DNA of 35,888 nucleotides. It comes from an uncultured Amaricoccus sp. (GTDB lineage: Bacteria > Pseudomonadota > Alphaproteobacteria > Rhodobacterales > Rhodobacteraceae). Location of the stretch: the NCBI RefSeq assembly GCF_937891315.1, contig NZ_CALAGI010000087.1, positions 1 to 35,888 on the forward strand. Reading direction: 5' to 3'. The translations under genes and the position numbers were made by a program. The notes beneath the pieces were generated by a model that saw only the letters and a program-made list of their open reading frames with translations, was not told where the DNA came from and did no database searches. Positions 1 to 8,970 of the stretch are shown here, in pieces. Numbering within the stretch: the first letter of the stretch is position 1; the number at the start of each line of letters is the position of its first letter.

Positions 1-161
1 CCCATCCGTCACGCCCAACGCCCGGCTGGGGCTTGTGTCCGACCCCTGAGTAAAGAGTCAGCCGGCGTGGCCGTTGGTATGACCCGCTACCCCGCGGCTC
101 CCCGCCTTGCGAGTCGGCGCGTGGCGTGGTTTACCGGCGGCGGATATTGGAGGGGCGAGGC

Positions 162-776
162 ATGGACAAGTTCACCAAGCTGACCGGCGTCGCGGCGCCG
201 ATGCCGATGATCAATGTCGATACCGACATGATCATTCCGAAGCAGTTCCTGAAGACGATCCAGCGTTCCGGGCTCGGCAAGAACCTGTTCGACGAGATGC
301 GCTACGACCGCGAGGGCAACGAGGTCGCGGATTTCGTCCTCAACAAGCCGGCGTATCGGCAGGCCCAGATCCTGGTCACGGGCGAGAATTTCGGCTGTGG
401 CTCCAGCCGCGAACATGCGCCCTGGGCGCTGCTCGATTTCGGTATCCGCTGCGTGATCGCGCCGAGCTTCGCCGACATCTTCTACAATAACTGCTTCAAG
501 AACGGCATCCTGCCGATCGTGCTGCCCCAGGAACAGGTCGATCTGCTGATGGACGACGCGGAGCGCGGCGCGAACGCCGTCGTCACCGTCGATCTCGAGA
601 CCCTGACCATCTCCGGGCCGGATGGCGGCCAGATTCCCTTCGATCTCGACCCGTTCCGGCGGCATTGCCTGCTGAACGGTCTCGACGATATCGGTCTGAC
701 CATGGAAAAGGTCGCCGATATCGACACGTTCGAGGCGGACTACGCCAACCGCGCGCCCTGGCTGCGCGCCGGCTGA
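162..776 (+). CDS. leuD: 3-isopropylmalate dehydratase small subunit
   Basis: Small subunit of isopropylmalate isomerase, which with LeuC interconverts 2- and 3-isopropylmalate in leucine biosynthesis in the cytoplasm. The 204-residue protein has the usual family length. The substrate-loop signature GENFGCGSSREH lies at about residues 74-85, followed by an APSFADIFYNNCFKNG block that is typical of LeuD. I chose the ATG at 162 and not the in-frame ATG at 126 because a purine-rich ribosome site (GGAGGGGCGAGG) ends just before 162 and MDKFTKLTGVAAPMP is a normal LeuD start. No leuC is visible in the 161 bases upstream, and leuB lies about 21 kb away on the other strand, so the leu genes are not contiguous here. 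Confidence 0.96.
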   Translation: MDKFTKLTGVAAPMPMINVDTDMIIPKQFLKTIQRSGLGKNLFDEMRYDREGNEVADFVLNKPAYRQAQILVTGENFGCGSSREHAPWALLDFGIRCVIAPSFADIFYNNCFKNGILPIVLPQEQVDLLMDDAERGANAVVTVDLETLTISGPDGGQIPFDLDPFRRHCLLNGLDDIGLTMEKVADIDTFEADYANRAPWLRAG

Positions 777-900
777 GCCCCGCGCCCGAGGTTGGTGATC
801 TGAAACCGGGCAGACGGCGGCGCATGCTCTTGCCGGGTGGCGGTCGGCCGGGATAAGCAGGTCGGTGCGCCGCGACGAGCGCCCGAACGGAGCTAGCCAC

Positions 901-1083
901 ATGCCGATTCCGCCGCCGGAAGTCATCGAAGTCACCAAGAGCAAGATCGCCTGCGACGGCGGCGGTGGAGCGGCCGGGCATCCGCGGGTCTGGGTCGAGA
1001 TCGACCCCGCGAAGGGATATGTCGAATGCGGCTATTGCGACCGCAAGTTCGTGCTGAAGCCCGGCGCCACGCCGGACCATTGA
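901..1083 (+). CDS. Small zinc-finger domain protein (zf-CHCC type)
   Basis: A 60-residue protein with the pattern of the zf-CHCC family: one cysteine (IACDGG), a GHP motif supplying the histidine, then a C-x2-C pair (VECGYCDRKF). The same fold occurs in the NDUFS6 subunit of respiratory complex I; the free-standing bacterial forms have no settled role that I can name. The start at 901 is preceded by CGGAG at a good distance. The stop at 1081-1083 is one base before the GTG start of polA, so the two are probably co-transcribed. The family call is firm and the function is open. Confidence 0.85.
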   Translation: MPIPPPEVIEVTKSKIACDGGGGAAGHPRVWVEIDPAKGYVECGYCDRKFVLKPGATPDH

Positions 1084-1084
1084 C

Positions 1085-3940
1085 GTGAGCGCCGAAGTGT
1101 CGGGCTTCGGCGCGGGTCATCATCTGCATCTGATCGACGGATCGGGCTTCATCTTCCGCGCGTACCACGCGCTGCCGCCGCTGACGCGCAAGTCGGACGG
1201 CCTGCCGGTGGGCGCGGTCGCCGGCTTCTGCAACATGGTCTACAAGATGGTCGAGGAGTCGAAAGGCCCCGACGCGCCGACCCATGTCGCCGTGGTCTTC
1301 GACAAGTCCGAGCGAACGTTCCGCAACACGCTCTATCCCGCCTACAAGGCCCAGCGACCGCCGGCGCCCGAGGATCTGGTGCCGCAGTTCGGGCTGATCC
1401 GGCAGGCGACGCGCGCCTTCAACCTGCCCTGCCTGGAGATGGAGGGCTTCGAGGCCGACGACATCATCGCCACCTATGCGACGCAGGCGGCGGCGCGCGG
1501 CGGGCGGGTCACCATCATCTCATCGGACAAGGACCTGATGCAGCTGGTCGGCGGCGGCGTCGAGATGCTGGACGTGATGAAGAACCGCCGCATCGGCCCC
1601 GACGAGGTGCGCGAGAAATTCGGCGTCGGGCCGGAGCTGGTGATCGACGCGCAGGCGCTGGCCGGGGATTCGGTCGACAACGTGCCGGGAGCGCCGGGGA
1701 TCGGCATCAAGACGGCGGCGCAACTGCTCGAGACCTTCGGCGATCTCGACACGCTGCTCGCCCGCGCCGGGGAGGTGCCGCAGGCCAAGCGCCGGGCGAC
1801 GCTGATCGAGTTCGCCGACCAGATCCGGATCTCGCGCGAACTGGTGACGCTGAAGCGCGACACGCCGGTCGAGGAGCCGCTGGAGGCGCTGGAGGTGCGC
1901 GACCCCGATCCGGGCATGCTGCTCGCGTTTCTCGGCGAGATGGAGTTTCGCACGCTGGCCGCGCGGATCGCGGGCAAGCTCGGCATGGCGCCGCCGGTGA
2001 TGGCGGAGGCGGCGCCCGCCGGCCTGGGCAAGGCCGAGGCGGCCGAGCGCGGGGTGGCGCATCGCGAGGGTCCGGTGGTCGGGCCGGCCGCGGCGCCGAT
2101 CGACCGCGCGCCCTACGAGATCCTGCGCGACGCAGGTGCGCTCGGCGGCTGGATCGACCGGATCAAGGCGCGGGGCGCGGTGGCGATCGACACGCGGGCG
2201 AGCGGCGTCGACGAGATGGTGGCCGACCTCGTCGGCATCGCCCTGTCGCTCGGCCCGGGGCGAGCGGCCTATCTGCCGCTTGGCCATCTCAGCGGCGCCG
2301 GCGATCTCTTCGACGCTGGCCAGCGCGCCGAGGGGCAGATTGCGCTGGACGACGCGCTGGACCTTCTGCGCCCGGTGCTGGAGGATCCGGCGATCCTGAA
2401 GATCGGACACAACATCAAGTTCGACGCGAAGCTGCTCCGGCGCCACGACGTCGCGCTGGCGCCGATCGACGATGTGATGCTGATCTCCTACGCCTTGCAC
2501 GCGGGCACCCACGGCCACGGGCTCGACTATCTGTCGGAGACCTATCTCGGTCACGTGCCGGCGGCGCTGAAGACACTGACCGGCGGCGGCAAGAGCGCCC
2601 GGAGCTTCGCCCAGATCGGGATCGAGGACGCGGCCGGCCACGCCGCCGAGGAGGCCGAGATCATCTGGCGGCTCTGGACCGCGCTGAAGCCCCGGCTGCC
2701 GTTCGGCCGGGTGGCGCGGGTCTACGAGAGGCTGGAGCGGCCGCTGGTGCCGGTGCTGGCCGAGATGGAGATGCACGGGGTACTGGTCGATCGCCAGCAT
2801 CTGTCGCGCCTCTCGGGCGTCTTCGGCCAGCGCATGGCGCAGCTGGAAGACGAGATCCATTCGCTCGCCGGAGGGCGGTTCAACATCGGCTCGCCAAAGC
2901 AGCTCGGCGAGGTCCTGTTCGACCAGATGGGCTTGCAGGGCGGCAAGAAGGGCAAGACCGGCGCCTATGGCACCGGCGCCGACGTGCTGGAGGAGCTGGC
3001 GGCGCAGGGGCAGGACCTGCCGGCGCGCGTGCTCGACTGGCGCCAGCTCTCCAAGCTGAAATCGACCTATACCGACAGCCTGCAGGACTACATCAATCCC
3101 AATAGCGGCCGGGTGCATACCTCCTATGTCATCTCCGGCGCGGCGACCGGGCGGCTCGCCTCGACCGAGCCCAATCTGCAGAACATCCCGATCCGCAGCG
3201 AGGAAGGCCGCCGCATTCGCGAGGCCTTCGTCGCCGGCCCGGGCAATGCGCTGCTCAGTCTCGACTACAGCCAGATCGAGCTCCGCATCCTCGCGCACAT
3301 GGCCGATATCGGCGCCCTGAAGCAGGCGTTCCTCGACGGGCACGACATCCATGCGATGACCGCCTCCGAGATGTTCGGCGTGCCGATCGAGGGCATGGAC
3401 CCGAGCGTCCGGCGCCAGGCGAAGGCGATCAATTTCGGCGTCATCTACGGCATCTCGGCCTTCGGCCTCGCCAACAACCTGCGCATCCCGCGCGAGGTGG
3501 CGAAGAAGTTCATCGACACCTATTTCGAGCGTTTTCCGGGGATCCGCGAATACATGGATGAGACCATCGCCTTCGCCAAGGCGAACGGCCATGTCGAGAC
3601 CCTGTTCGGGCGTCGGGTGCATACGCCGGAGATCAACGCCCGCGGGCCGCACGCGGGTTTCGCCCAGCGCGCGGCGATCAACGCGCCGATCCAGGGCTCG
3701 GCGGCGGATATTCTGCGCCGCGCGATGATCCGGGTGCCGGCGGCCATCGAGGGCCTGCCGGCCAGGCTTCTGCTGACCGTGCATGACGAGCTTCTGTTCG
3801 AAGTCGAGGCCGGCGCGGTCGAAGAGACGGCGGCGGCGGTCAAGGCGGCGATGGAGGGCGCGGCGCTGCCGGCCGTCGCGCTCGACGTGCCGCTGGTGGT
3901 CGAGGCGGGCCATGGCGCCAACTGGGCGGCCGCGCATTAG
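1085..3940 (+). CDS. polA: DNA polymerase I (proofreading site degenerate)
   Basis: DNA polymerase I for Okazaki fragment maturation and repair, 951 residues, close to the usual length. The 5'-3' exonuclease domain occupies about residues 1-300 (LIDGSGFIFRAYHALP). The polymerase domain has intact motif A (LDYSQIELRI, Asp727), motif B (RRQAKAINFGVIYG) and motif C (VHDE, Asp901). The central 3'-5' exonuclease domain is present at about 345-545 but altered at its metal site. Exo I reads D369-T-R371 where the family has D-x-E. Exo II keeps N443 to D447. Exo III reads H519-A-A-E-E523 where the family has Y-x3-D. Proofreading is therefore probably lost or weak. The start is a GTG one base after the zinc-finger gene. 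Confidence 0.97.
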   Translation: MSAEVSGFGAGHHLHLIDGSGFIFRAYHALPPLTRKSDGLPVGAVAGFCNMVYKMVEESKGPDAPTHVAVVFDKSERTFRNTLYPAYKAQRPPAPEDLVPQFGLIRQATRAFNLPCLEMEGFEADDIIATYATQAAARGGRVTIISSDKDLMQLVGGGVEMLDVMKNRRIGPDEVREKFGVGPELVIDAQALAGDSVDNVPGAPGIGIKTAAQLLETFGDLDTLLARAGEVPQAKRRATLIEFADQIRISRELVTLKRDTPVEEPLEALEVRDPDPGMLLAFLGEMEFRTLAARIAGKLGMAPPVMAEAAPAGLGKAEAAERGVAHREGPVVGPAAAPIDRAPYEILRDAGALGGWIDRIKARGAVAIDTRASGVDEMVADLVGIALSLGPGRAAYLPLGHLSGAGDLFDAGQRAEGQIALDDALDLLRPVLEDPAILKIGHNIKFDAKLLRRHDVALAPIDDVMLISYALHAGTHGHGLDYLSETYLGHVPAALKTLTGGGKSARSFAQIGIEDAAGHAAEEAEIIWRLWTALKPRLPFGRVARVYERLERPLVPVLAEMEMHGVLVDRQHLSRLSGVFGQRMAQLEDEIHSLAGGRFNIGSPKQLGEVLFDQMGLQGGKKGKTGAYGTGADVLEELAAQGQDLPARVLDWRQLSKLKSTYTDSLQDYINPNSGRVHTSYVISGAATGRLASTEPNLQNIPIRSEEGRRIREAFVAGPGNALLSLDYSQIELRILAHMADIGALKQAFLDGHDIHAMTASEMFGVPIEGMDPSVRRQAKAINFGVIYGISAFGLANNLRIPREVAKKFIDTYFERFPGIREYMDETIAFAKANGHVETLFGRRVHTPEINARGPHAGFAQRAAINAPIQGSAADILRRAMIRVPAAIEGLPARLLLTVHDELLFEVEAGAVEETAAAVKAAMEGAALPAVALDVPLVVEAGHGANWAAAH

Positions 3941-3951
3941 AGCAGTATCCA

Positions 3952-3971
3952 ACCAGACGGAATCGTCTGGT
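3952..3971. repeat. Short palindromic intergenic element after polA
   Basis: An 8-base perfect inverted repeat, ACCAGACG and CGTCTGGT, closes a GAAT loop 12 bases after the polA stop. No T-run follows, so it is a poor intrinsic terminator on sequence alone. With the preceding AGAGCAGTATCC it resembles the left half of the AGAGCA-type palindromic repeats that are scattered between genes in many alphaproteobacteria. That resemblance is from memory and was not searched. Confidence 0.5.
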
Positions 3972-4089
3972 GTTCAAGATATTGTGTCAAATCAAGACTC
4001 TGGAGTGGACGCCGAGCCGGTTCTGCCGGATCGGCTTCCGCTCCGGGAGTTCGTTTGAAAGCTCGGACGGGTCGTCCCGGGCGGGCTCG

Positions 4090-4106
4090 CTAACCAACTG
4101 GTAACC
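4090..4106. promoter_or_regulatory. CtrA-like binding site before the flagellar block
   Basis: The sequence CTAA-N7-GTAACC matches the CtrA consensus TTAA-N7-TTAAC except for the first base of each half. It lies 50 bases upstream of the first gene of a flagellar export block, where CtrA commonly acts in alphaproteobacteria. Spacing and half-site content are seen directly; occupancy by CtrA is inferred. Confidence 0.45.
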
Positions 4107-4155
4107 TTGGCTGCCTAGACCGGAAACGGTTGGCGTTCGAGGAGAAACCCGCGCG

Positions 4156-5007
4156 ATGATGCCCCGGATCGGCCCCTGGCTGTGGCTCGCGCTCGCGCTC
4201 GGCCATCTGCTCGCCGCCGCGCCGGTCTGGGCGATCGACGGCGCCGACACCGATCCCGAGGACTATTCGGCCGCGCTCTGCGAGCAGGCGATCGCAAACG
4301 GCGCCCGCCGGGGCGGGGTGCCGCCCGAAGTGCTGCACGCCGTCGCCCTGACCGAGACCGGGCGCAACACGGGTGGCAAGATGCGGCCCTGGCCCTGGGC
4401 GATCAACCGCGAGGGCAAGGGCTACTGGTTCAGGAACCAGGAGGAGGCGCTGGCTTTCGGCAAGCAGAGCCTGGCCGAGGGACGGCCGTCCTTCGACGTC
4501 GGTTGCGTGCAGATCAACTACCGCTGGCACGGCCACGCCTTCCCGTCGATCGAGCAGATGTTCGATCCGGAATATACCGCCACCTACGCGGCGCAGTTCC
4601 TGCGCAACCTCTACGAGGAGCGCGGCAGCTGGTCCGAGGCGGCGGGGGCCTATCACTCGCTGACCCCCGACAAGGCCGGCATCTATCGCCAGCGCTTCGA
4701 CCGGATCCTCGCCGGGCTTGATCCGGACGCCCTGCCCGACGCCGGCATGCTCGTCGCGCGCGCCGGACCGGGCCAGCGTCACAGCACGCGGCAGGAGCGG
4801 CGCGAGGCGCAACGCAAGGCGATGGCCGAACGGATCGCGCGCGCCGGGCCACCGCTGGCGCCGCTCGCCGGCTCGATCGCGCCGATGCCGGCCCAGCCGC
4901 TCGATGGCGCGATGCTGACGCAAGGCAAAGCCCTGCTCACCCAGGGCTCGCCGTTGCTGATCGAAGGGCGCCCGCTGCTGACCGCGCCCGGCGGAGGGCT
5001 GTTTTGA
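4156..5007 (+). CDS. Exported lytic transglycosylase (SLT domain), flagellar cluster
   Basis: A 283-residue periplasmic lytic transglycosylase predicted to cleave the peptidoglycan glycan strand. An N-terminal signal peptide runs to about residue 26 (hydrophobic stretch ending APVWA). The SLT core covers about 35-190: catalytic Glu67 lies in VALTETGR, with FDVGCVQINYRWHG and YAAQFLRNLYEE further along. The C-terminal 90 residues are low-complexity and carry no domain I recognise. The stop overlaps the TTG start of flhA, so the gene is coupled to the flagellar export genes and probably opens a gap in the wall for the rod. The start could equally be the next ATG at 4159. A CtrA-like site lies upstream. 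Confidence 0.88.
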   Translation: MMPRIGPWLWLALALGHLLAAAPVWAIDGADTDPEDYSAALCEQAIANGARRGGVPPEVLHAVALTETGRNTGGKMRPWPWAINREGKGYWFRNQEEALAFGKQSLAEGRPSFDVGCVQINYRWHGHAFPSIEQMFDPEYTATYAAQFLRNLYEERGSWSEAAGAYHSLTPDKAGIYRQRFDRILAGLDPDALPDAGMLVARAGPGQRHSTRQERREAQRKAMAERIARAGPPLAPLAGSIAPMPAQPLDGAMLTQGKALLTQGSPLLIEGRPLLTAPGGGLF

Positions 5008-7109
5008 ACGCGCTCGCAAGTTCCTCGTCGCCGCGGTTCTCGGCGCGGATGCTCTACCAGCCGACCGTGCTGCTCGCCATGGCGTTGATGGCGGTCATTG
5101 CCATGATGATCCTGCCGATGCCGACCTGGATCGTCGACATGGGGCTGGCCGCGTCCTTCGGGATTGCCATCCTCATCTTCACCATCACGCTCTTCATCCA
5201 GCGGCCGCTCGACTTCTCGTCCTTCCCGACGATCCTGCTCGCCTCGCTGATGCTGCGCCTGTCGCTCAACGTTTCCTCGACCAAGCTCATCATCGGCCAG
5301 GGGCATACCGGGCCGGGGGCGGCGGGGCATGTGATCGAGGGCTTCGCCAACTTCATCATGGGCGGGTCGGTGTTCCTCGGGCTGGTGATCTTCGCGGTGT
5401 TGCTCATCGTGAATTTCATTGTCATCACCAAGGGCGCGGGCCGCATGGCCGAGGTTTCGGCCCGCTTCGCCCTCGATGCGATGCCCGGCAAGCAACTCGC
5501 CATCGACAGTGACATGGCGGCCGGCGCGATCACTCATGAGCAGGCGCGCGAGCGGCGGCGGATCGAGCAGGAGGAGACGACCTTCTTCGGCTCGCTCGAC
5601 GGCGCGTCGAAATTCGTCAAGGGCGACGCGGTCGCGGGCCTGCTGATCACGCTGCTCAATCTCGTCGTCGGCCTCGCGATGGGCGTTCTGGTGCACGGGA
5701 TGCCGGTCTACGACGCGTTCGAGACCTATTCGATCCTGACCGTCGGCGACGGGCTCGTCACCCAGATCCCGGCGGTCATCATCTCGATCGCCTCCGCCAT
5801 GCTGTTGTCGAAGGGCGGGCTGGTCGGTTCGACCGACCGGGCGCTGATGTCGCAGCTCGGCGGCTATCCGGTGGCGCTCGCCACCGTCGCGGTGCTGATG
5901 GCGCTGTTCGCCTTCGTGCCGGGCCTGCCCTTCATTCCGTTCATGATCGGCGCCGGCTGTCTCGCCACGGCGGCCTGGGTGGCGCAGGGCACGTTGCGCA
6001 AGGAGGCCGAGGCCAAGGCCGCGCCCAAGCCGGAAGCGGAGGCGCCGCCGAAGAAGTCGCTCGGCGATCTGCTCGACGTCGACGAGATCCACATGGAATT
6101 CGCGCCGAACCTCGTTCCGGTGGTGATGGACGCGGCGACCGGCCTCGATGCGCGCATCCTCAACATGCGCAACCATATCGCCCAGGCCTTCGGTCTCATC
6201 ATGCCGGAGATCCGGCTGACCGACAATCCGGGCCTGCCGCCCGGCACCTATGCGATCCGCATCCAGGGGATCGAGGCGGCGCGCAGCCGGATCGAGACCG
6301 ACCAGGTGCTGGTGCTGCTGCCCGACGAGAGCGCCGACGCGCCCGAGGGCCGGACGGTGGCCGAGCCGGTCTATGGCGCCCCCGCCCGCTGGATCGCGGC
6401 GAGCCTTCAGGAGGAGGCGGCGCTGATGGGTCTCTCGGTCGTCACCCCGACCGAGGTGGTGGCGACGCATCTCCTGGAGATCGTGAAGCAGAATTTCGGA
6501 CGGCTCTTCACCCGGCGCAGCCTGCGCAAGCTGCTCGACGAATTCACCACGCTCAGCGACACCAAACGCGCGGAAGCCAACCGGCGGATGATCGACGAGT
6601 TCGTGCCGGACAAATTCCCGATCGACACGCTGCAGGCCGTGCTGCGGCTGCTGCTCGAGGAGCGGGTTTCCGTGCGCAACCTGCCCCTGATCTTCGAGGG
6701 GATCGCCGAGGTCTACAGCCCCCAGGCCGGGGCGGCGGTGATCAGCGAGCATGTCCGTCACCGGCTCGGATTCCAACTCGTCGCCGAGATACGGGAGGCG
6801 GATGGCGCCCTGCCGCTGATCCAGCTCACCCCCGCCTGGGAGGAGCTGTTCCAGAAATACCAGTTGCCCGAGGGCTCGGGGATCGTCGATGTCGCCCTGC
6901 CGCCGGCGGAGTTCAACCGGCTGGCCAATTCCATCGCCGACAAGATCGCCGCCGCCGGGGCGCAGGGCCGCTATCCCGCCGTCGTCACCTCGACCAAGCG
7001 ACGGCGGTTCCTGCATACCGTGCTCGCCGCCAAGGGTATCCGCAACCCGGTGCTGAGCTTCGAGGAGATCGGCGCCACGGCGCGGCCGGCGGTGCTGGGG
7101 CTGGCATGA
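5004..7109 (+). CDS. flhA: Flagellar export gate protein FlhA
   Basis: Inner-membrane component of the flagellar type III export gate; its cytosolic domain receives substrate-chaperone complexes and it takes part in proton coupling. At 701 residues it has the usual length. About eight membrane segments fill residues 15-320, with the conserved FHIPEP-family loop (ITKGAGRMAEVSARFALDAM, then GASKFVKGDAVAG) between them. The soluble domain spans about 345-701. The start is a TTG whose bases overlap the stop of the upstream gene; an ATG at 5049 is an alternative that would remove 15 residues. The stop overlaps the fliR start. Confidence 0.97.
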   Translation: MNALASSSSPRFSARMLYQPTVLLAMALMAVIAMMILPMPTWIVDMGLAASFGIAILIFTITLFIQRPLDFSSFPTILLASLMLRLSLNVSSTKLIIGQGHTGPGAAGHVIEGFANFIMGGSVFLGLVIFAVLLIVNFIVITKGAGRMAEVSARFALDAMPGKQLAIDSDMAAGAITHEQARERRRIEQEETTFFGSLDGASKFVKGDAVAGLLITLLNLVVGLAMGVLVHGMPVYDAFETYSILTVGDGLVTQIPAVIISIASAMLLSKGGLVGSTDRALMSQLGGYPVALATVAVLMALFAFVPGLPFIPFMIGAGCLATAAWVAQGTLRKEAEAKAAPKPEAEAPPKKSLGDLLDVDEIHMEFAPNLVPVVMDAATGLDARILNMRNHIAQAFGLIMPEIRLTDNPGLPPGTYAIRIQGIEAARSRIETDQVLVLLPDESADAPEGRTVAEPVYGAPARWIAASLQEEAALMGLSVVTPTEVVATHLLEIVKQNFGRLFTRRSLRKLLDEFTTLSDTKRAEANRRMIDEFVPDKFPIDTLQAVLRLLLEERVSVRNLPLIFEGIAEVYSPQAGAAVISEHVRHRLGFQLVAEIREADGALPLIQLTPAWEELFQKYQLPEGSGIVDVALPPAEFNRLANSIADKIAAAGAQGRYPAVVTSTKRRRFLHTVLAAKGIRNPVLSFEEIGATARPAVLGLA

Positions 7110-7885
7110 TCGAGGGGCTGGCGGCCCTGCTCGACCTGACCGAGGCGGGGCTCGCCGGCTTCATCCTCGTCTTCGTCCGGGTCGGCGCGGTCATGACGCT
7201 GCTGCCCGCTTTCGGCGAACAACTGATCCCCGCGCGGGTGCGGCTGGCACTCACCTTCGCCTTCGCCATGGTGGTCTGGCCGATGCTGGCCGGCACGCTG
7301 CCGCCGCTCGATCCGGGCCGGCCCTTCATGCTGACGCTGGTGATCGAGACGGGGATCGGCCTGATGCTCGGCATCGGGGTCCGGATGATGGTCTGGGCGC
7401 TGCAGTTCACCGGGACGGTCATCGCCCAGTCGACCGCGCTGGCGCAGATCCTCGGCGCCGGCGTCGCCCCGGATCCGATGCCCGCGATCGGCAATATCCT
7501 GATGCTGGCCGGGATCACGCTCGCCGTGGTCACGGGCCTGCATGTCAAGGCCGCGCTGCTGATGGCGCGCTCGTACGAATTGCTGCCGATGGGCCTCGGC
7601 CTCGCCGGCGCCGACGTGGCGGCCTGGGGCACCGCGCGGGTGGCGCGGGCCTTCGCGCTCGGCTTCAGTCTCGCCGCGCCCTTCGTGATCGCGGCCTTCG
7701 CCTACAACCTCGCACTCGGCGCCATCAACCGGGCAATGCCGCAGCTGATGGTCGCCTTCATCGGCGCGCCGGCGATCACGGCCGGCGGCCTCCTGCTCCT
7801 GATGCTGGCCGCGCCGGTGATCCTGCGCTTCTGGAACGCCGAGCTCGACGCGACGCTGGCCAACCCGCTCGGGGTGCCTCGATGA
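7106..7885 (+). CDS. fliR: Flagellar export gate protein FliR
   Basis: Integral membrane subunit of the FliPQR export channel, 259 residues, about six hydrophobic segments, the usual length. Family-typical stretches include FVRVGAVMTLLPAFGEQLIP near the N-terminus, QFTGTVIAQSTALAQI in the middle, and YNLALGAINRAMPQLMVAFIGAPA near residues 205-225. The ATG overlaps the flhA stop by four bases and the stop overlaps flhB in the same way, so the three are translationally coupled. Confidence 0.97.
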   Translation: MIEGLAALLDLTEAGLAGFILVFVRVGAVMTLLPAFGEQLIPARVRLALTFAFAMVVWPMLAGTLPPLDPGRPFMLTLVIETGIGLMLGIGVRMMVWALQFTGTVIAQSTALAQILGAGVAPDPMPAIGNILMLAGITLAVVTGLHVKAALLMARSYELLPMGLGLAGADVAAWGTARVARAFALGFSLAAPFVIAAFAYNLALGAINRAMPQLMVAFIGAPAITAGGLLLLMLAAPVILRFWNAELDATLANPLGVPR

Positions 7886-8970
7886 GCGAGGAGGGCGGCG
7901 GCGAAAAGGTCCTCGACCCAACCCCGCATCGGCTGGCCGAGGCGCGGAAGAAGGGCGACATCCCGCGATCCGCCGATGTGACGGCGGCGGCGACCTATCT
8001 CGCGCTGCTCGCCGTCATTGCGACGGTGGGCGCGGTCGCCGTCCAGCGCTCGGCCTCGGCGCTGATGACCCTGCTCGCGCAGCCCGACCGGCTCGCCGGC
8101 CGGATGCTCGGTCCCGGTGGCCCCGGCCTCTCCGCCGCTCTGATGGCCGACGTGCTGACGCCGCTGGCGCCGTTGTTCCTCCTGCCCATGGTGGGGGCGC
8201 TGGTCAGCCTTTTCGCCCAGCAGGCGGTGGTCTTCGCCGGTGACAAGATCGAGCCGAAGATGTCGCGCATTTCGATCCTGTCGAACTTCAAGAACAAGTT
8301 CGGGCCGACCGGTCTCGTCGAGTTCGCCAAGGCGACGATCAAGCTGACCGCGATCGCCACGGCGCTGTTCTTCTATCTGGTGCGCGGGGTCGATGGCATG
8401 ATCGGCGCCGCGACGGCGGAGGCCGGGGCGGTGCCGGCGCTGATGATGGAGACGCTCGTCACGCTGCTTGCCATCACCGCCGGGATCGCGGTGCTGATCG
8501 GCGGCGTCGATCTCGTCTGGCAGCGCTTCGACCACGCCCGCAAATTGCGCATGTCGTTCCAGGACATGCGCGAGGAGCACAAGCAGTCCGAGGGCGACCC
8601 GCATGTCAAGGCGCAGCGGCGGCAGCGCGGTCAGGAGATCGCGATGAACCGCATGCTGCTCGACGTGCCGAAGGCGGACGTGGTGATCGTGAACCCGACG
8701 CACTTCGCCGTGGCGCTGAAATGGAGCCGGGCCAAGGGTTCGGCGCCGGTCTGCGTCGCCAAGGGCGAGGACGATGTGGCGCTCCGGATCCGCGAGATCG
8801 CCGAGACTGCGAAGATTCCGATCCACAGCGACCCGCCGACCGCGCGCGCGCTCCACGCGGCGGTGGAGATCGGGCGCGAGATCCGGCCCGAGCACTATCG
8901 CGCGGTGGCCGCCGCCGTCCGCTTCGCCGATCGGATGCGCGCATCCGCGAGGGCGCGGGGAATCTCGTGA
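7882..8970 (+). CDS. flhB: Flagellar export specificity switch FlhB
   Basis: Export gate protein that changes the substrate class from rod-hook to filament by self-cleavage. The 362-residue protein opens with the usual DPTPHRLAEARKKGDIPRS segment, has four hydrophobic segments up to about residue 215, then a soluble domain with the autocleavage motif N271-P-T-H274 intact (VVIVNPTHFAVAL). FliK-dependent switching should therefore work normally. It overlaps fliR by four bases and the next coiled-coil gene by four bases (GTGA). Confidence 0.97.
   Translation: MSEEGGGEKVLDPTPHRLAEARKKGDIPRSADVTAAATYLALLAVIATVGAVAVQRSASALMTLLAQPDRLAGRMLGPGGPGLSAALMADVLTPLAPLFLLPMVGALVSLFAQQAVVFAGDKIEPKMSRISILSNFKNKFGPTGLVEFAKATIKLTAIATALFFYLVRGVDGMIGAATAEAGAVPALMMETLVTLLAITAGIAVLIGGVDLVWQRFDHARKLRMSFQDMREEHKQSEGDPHVKAQRRQRGQEIAMNRMLLDVPKADVVIVNPTHFAVALKWSRAKGSAPVCVAKGEDDVALRIREIAETAKIPIHSDPPTARALHAAVEIGREIRPEHYRAVAAAVRFADRMRASARARGIS

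Noticed and set aside
1..161. End of leuC upstream of leuD
   Set aside because: I translated the three plus-strand frames; none gives a recognisable LeuC C-terminus and two are interrupted by stops.
1520..3952. 810-codon open frame on the minus strand opposite polA
   Set aside because: A shadow of GC-rich codon use. The translation is rich in Arg, Asp, His, Leu and Gln without any domain, and the plus strand encodes an unmistakable PolA.
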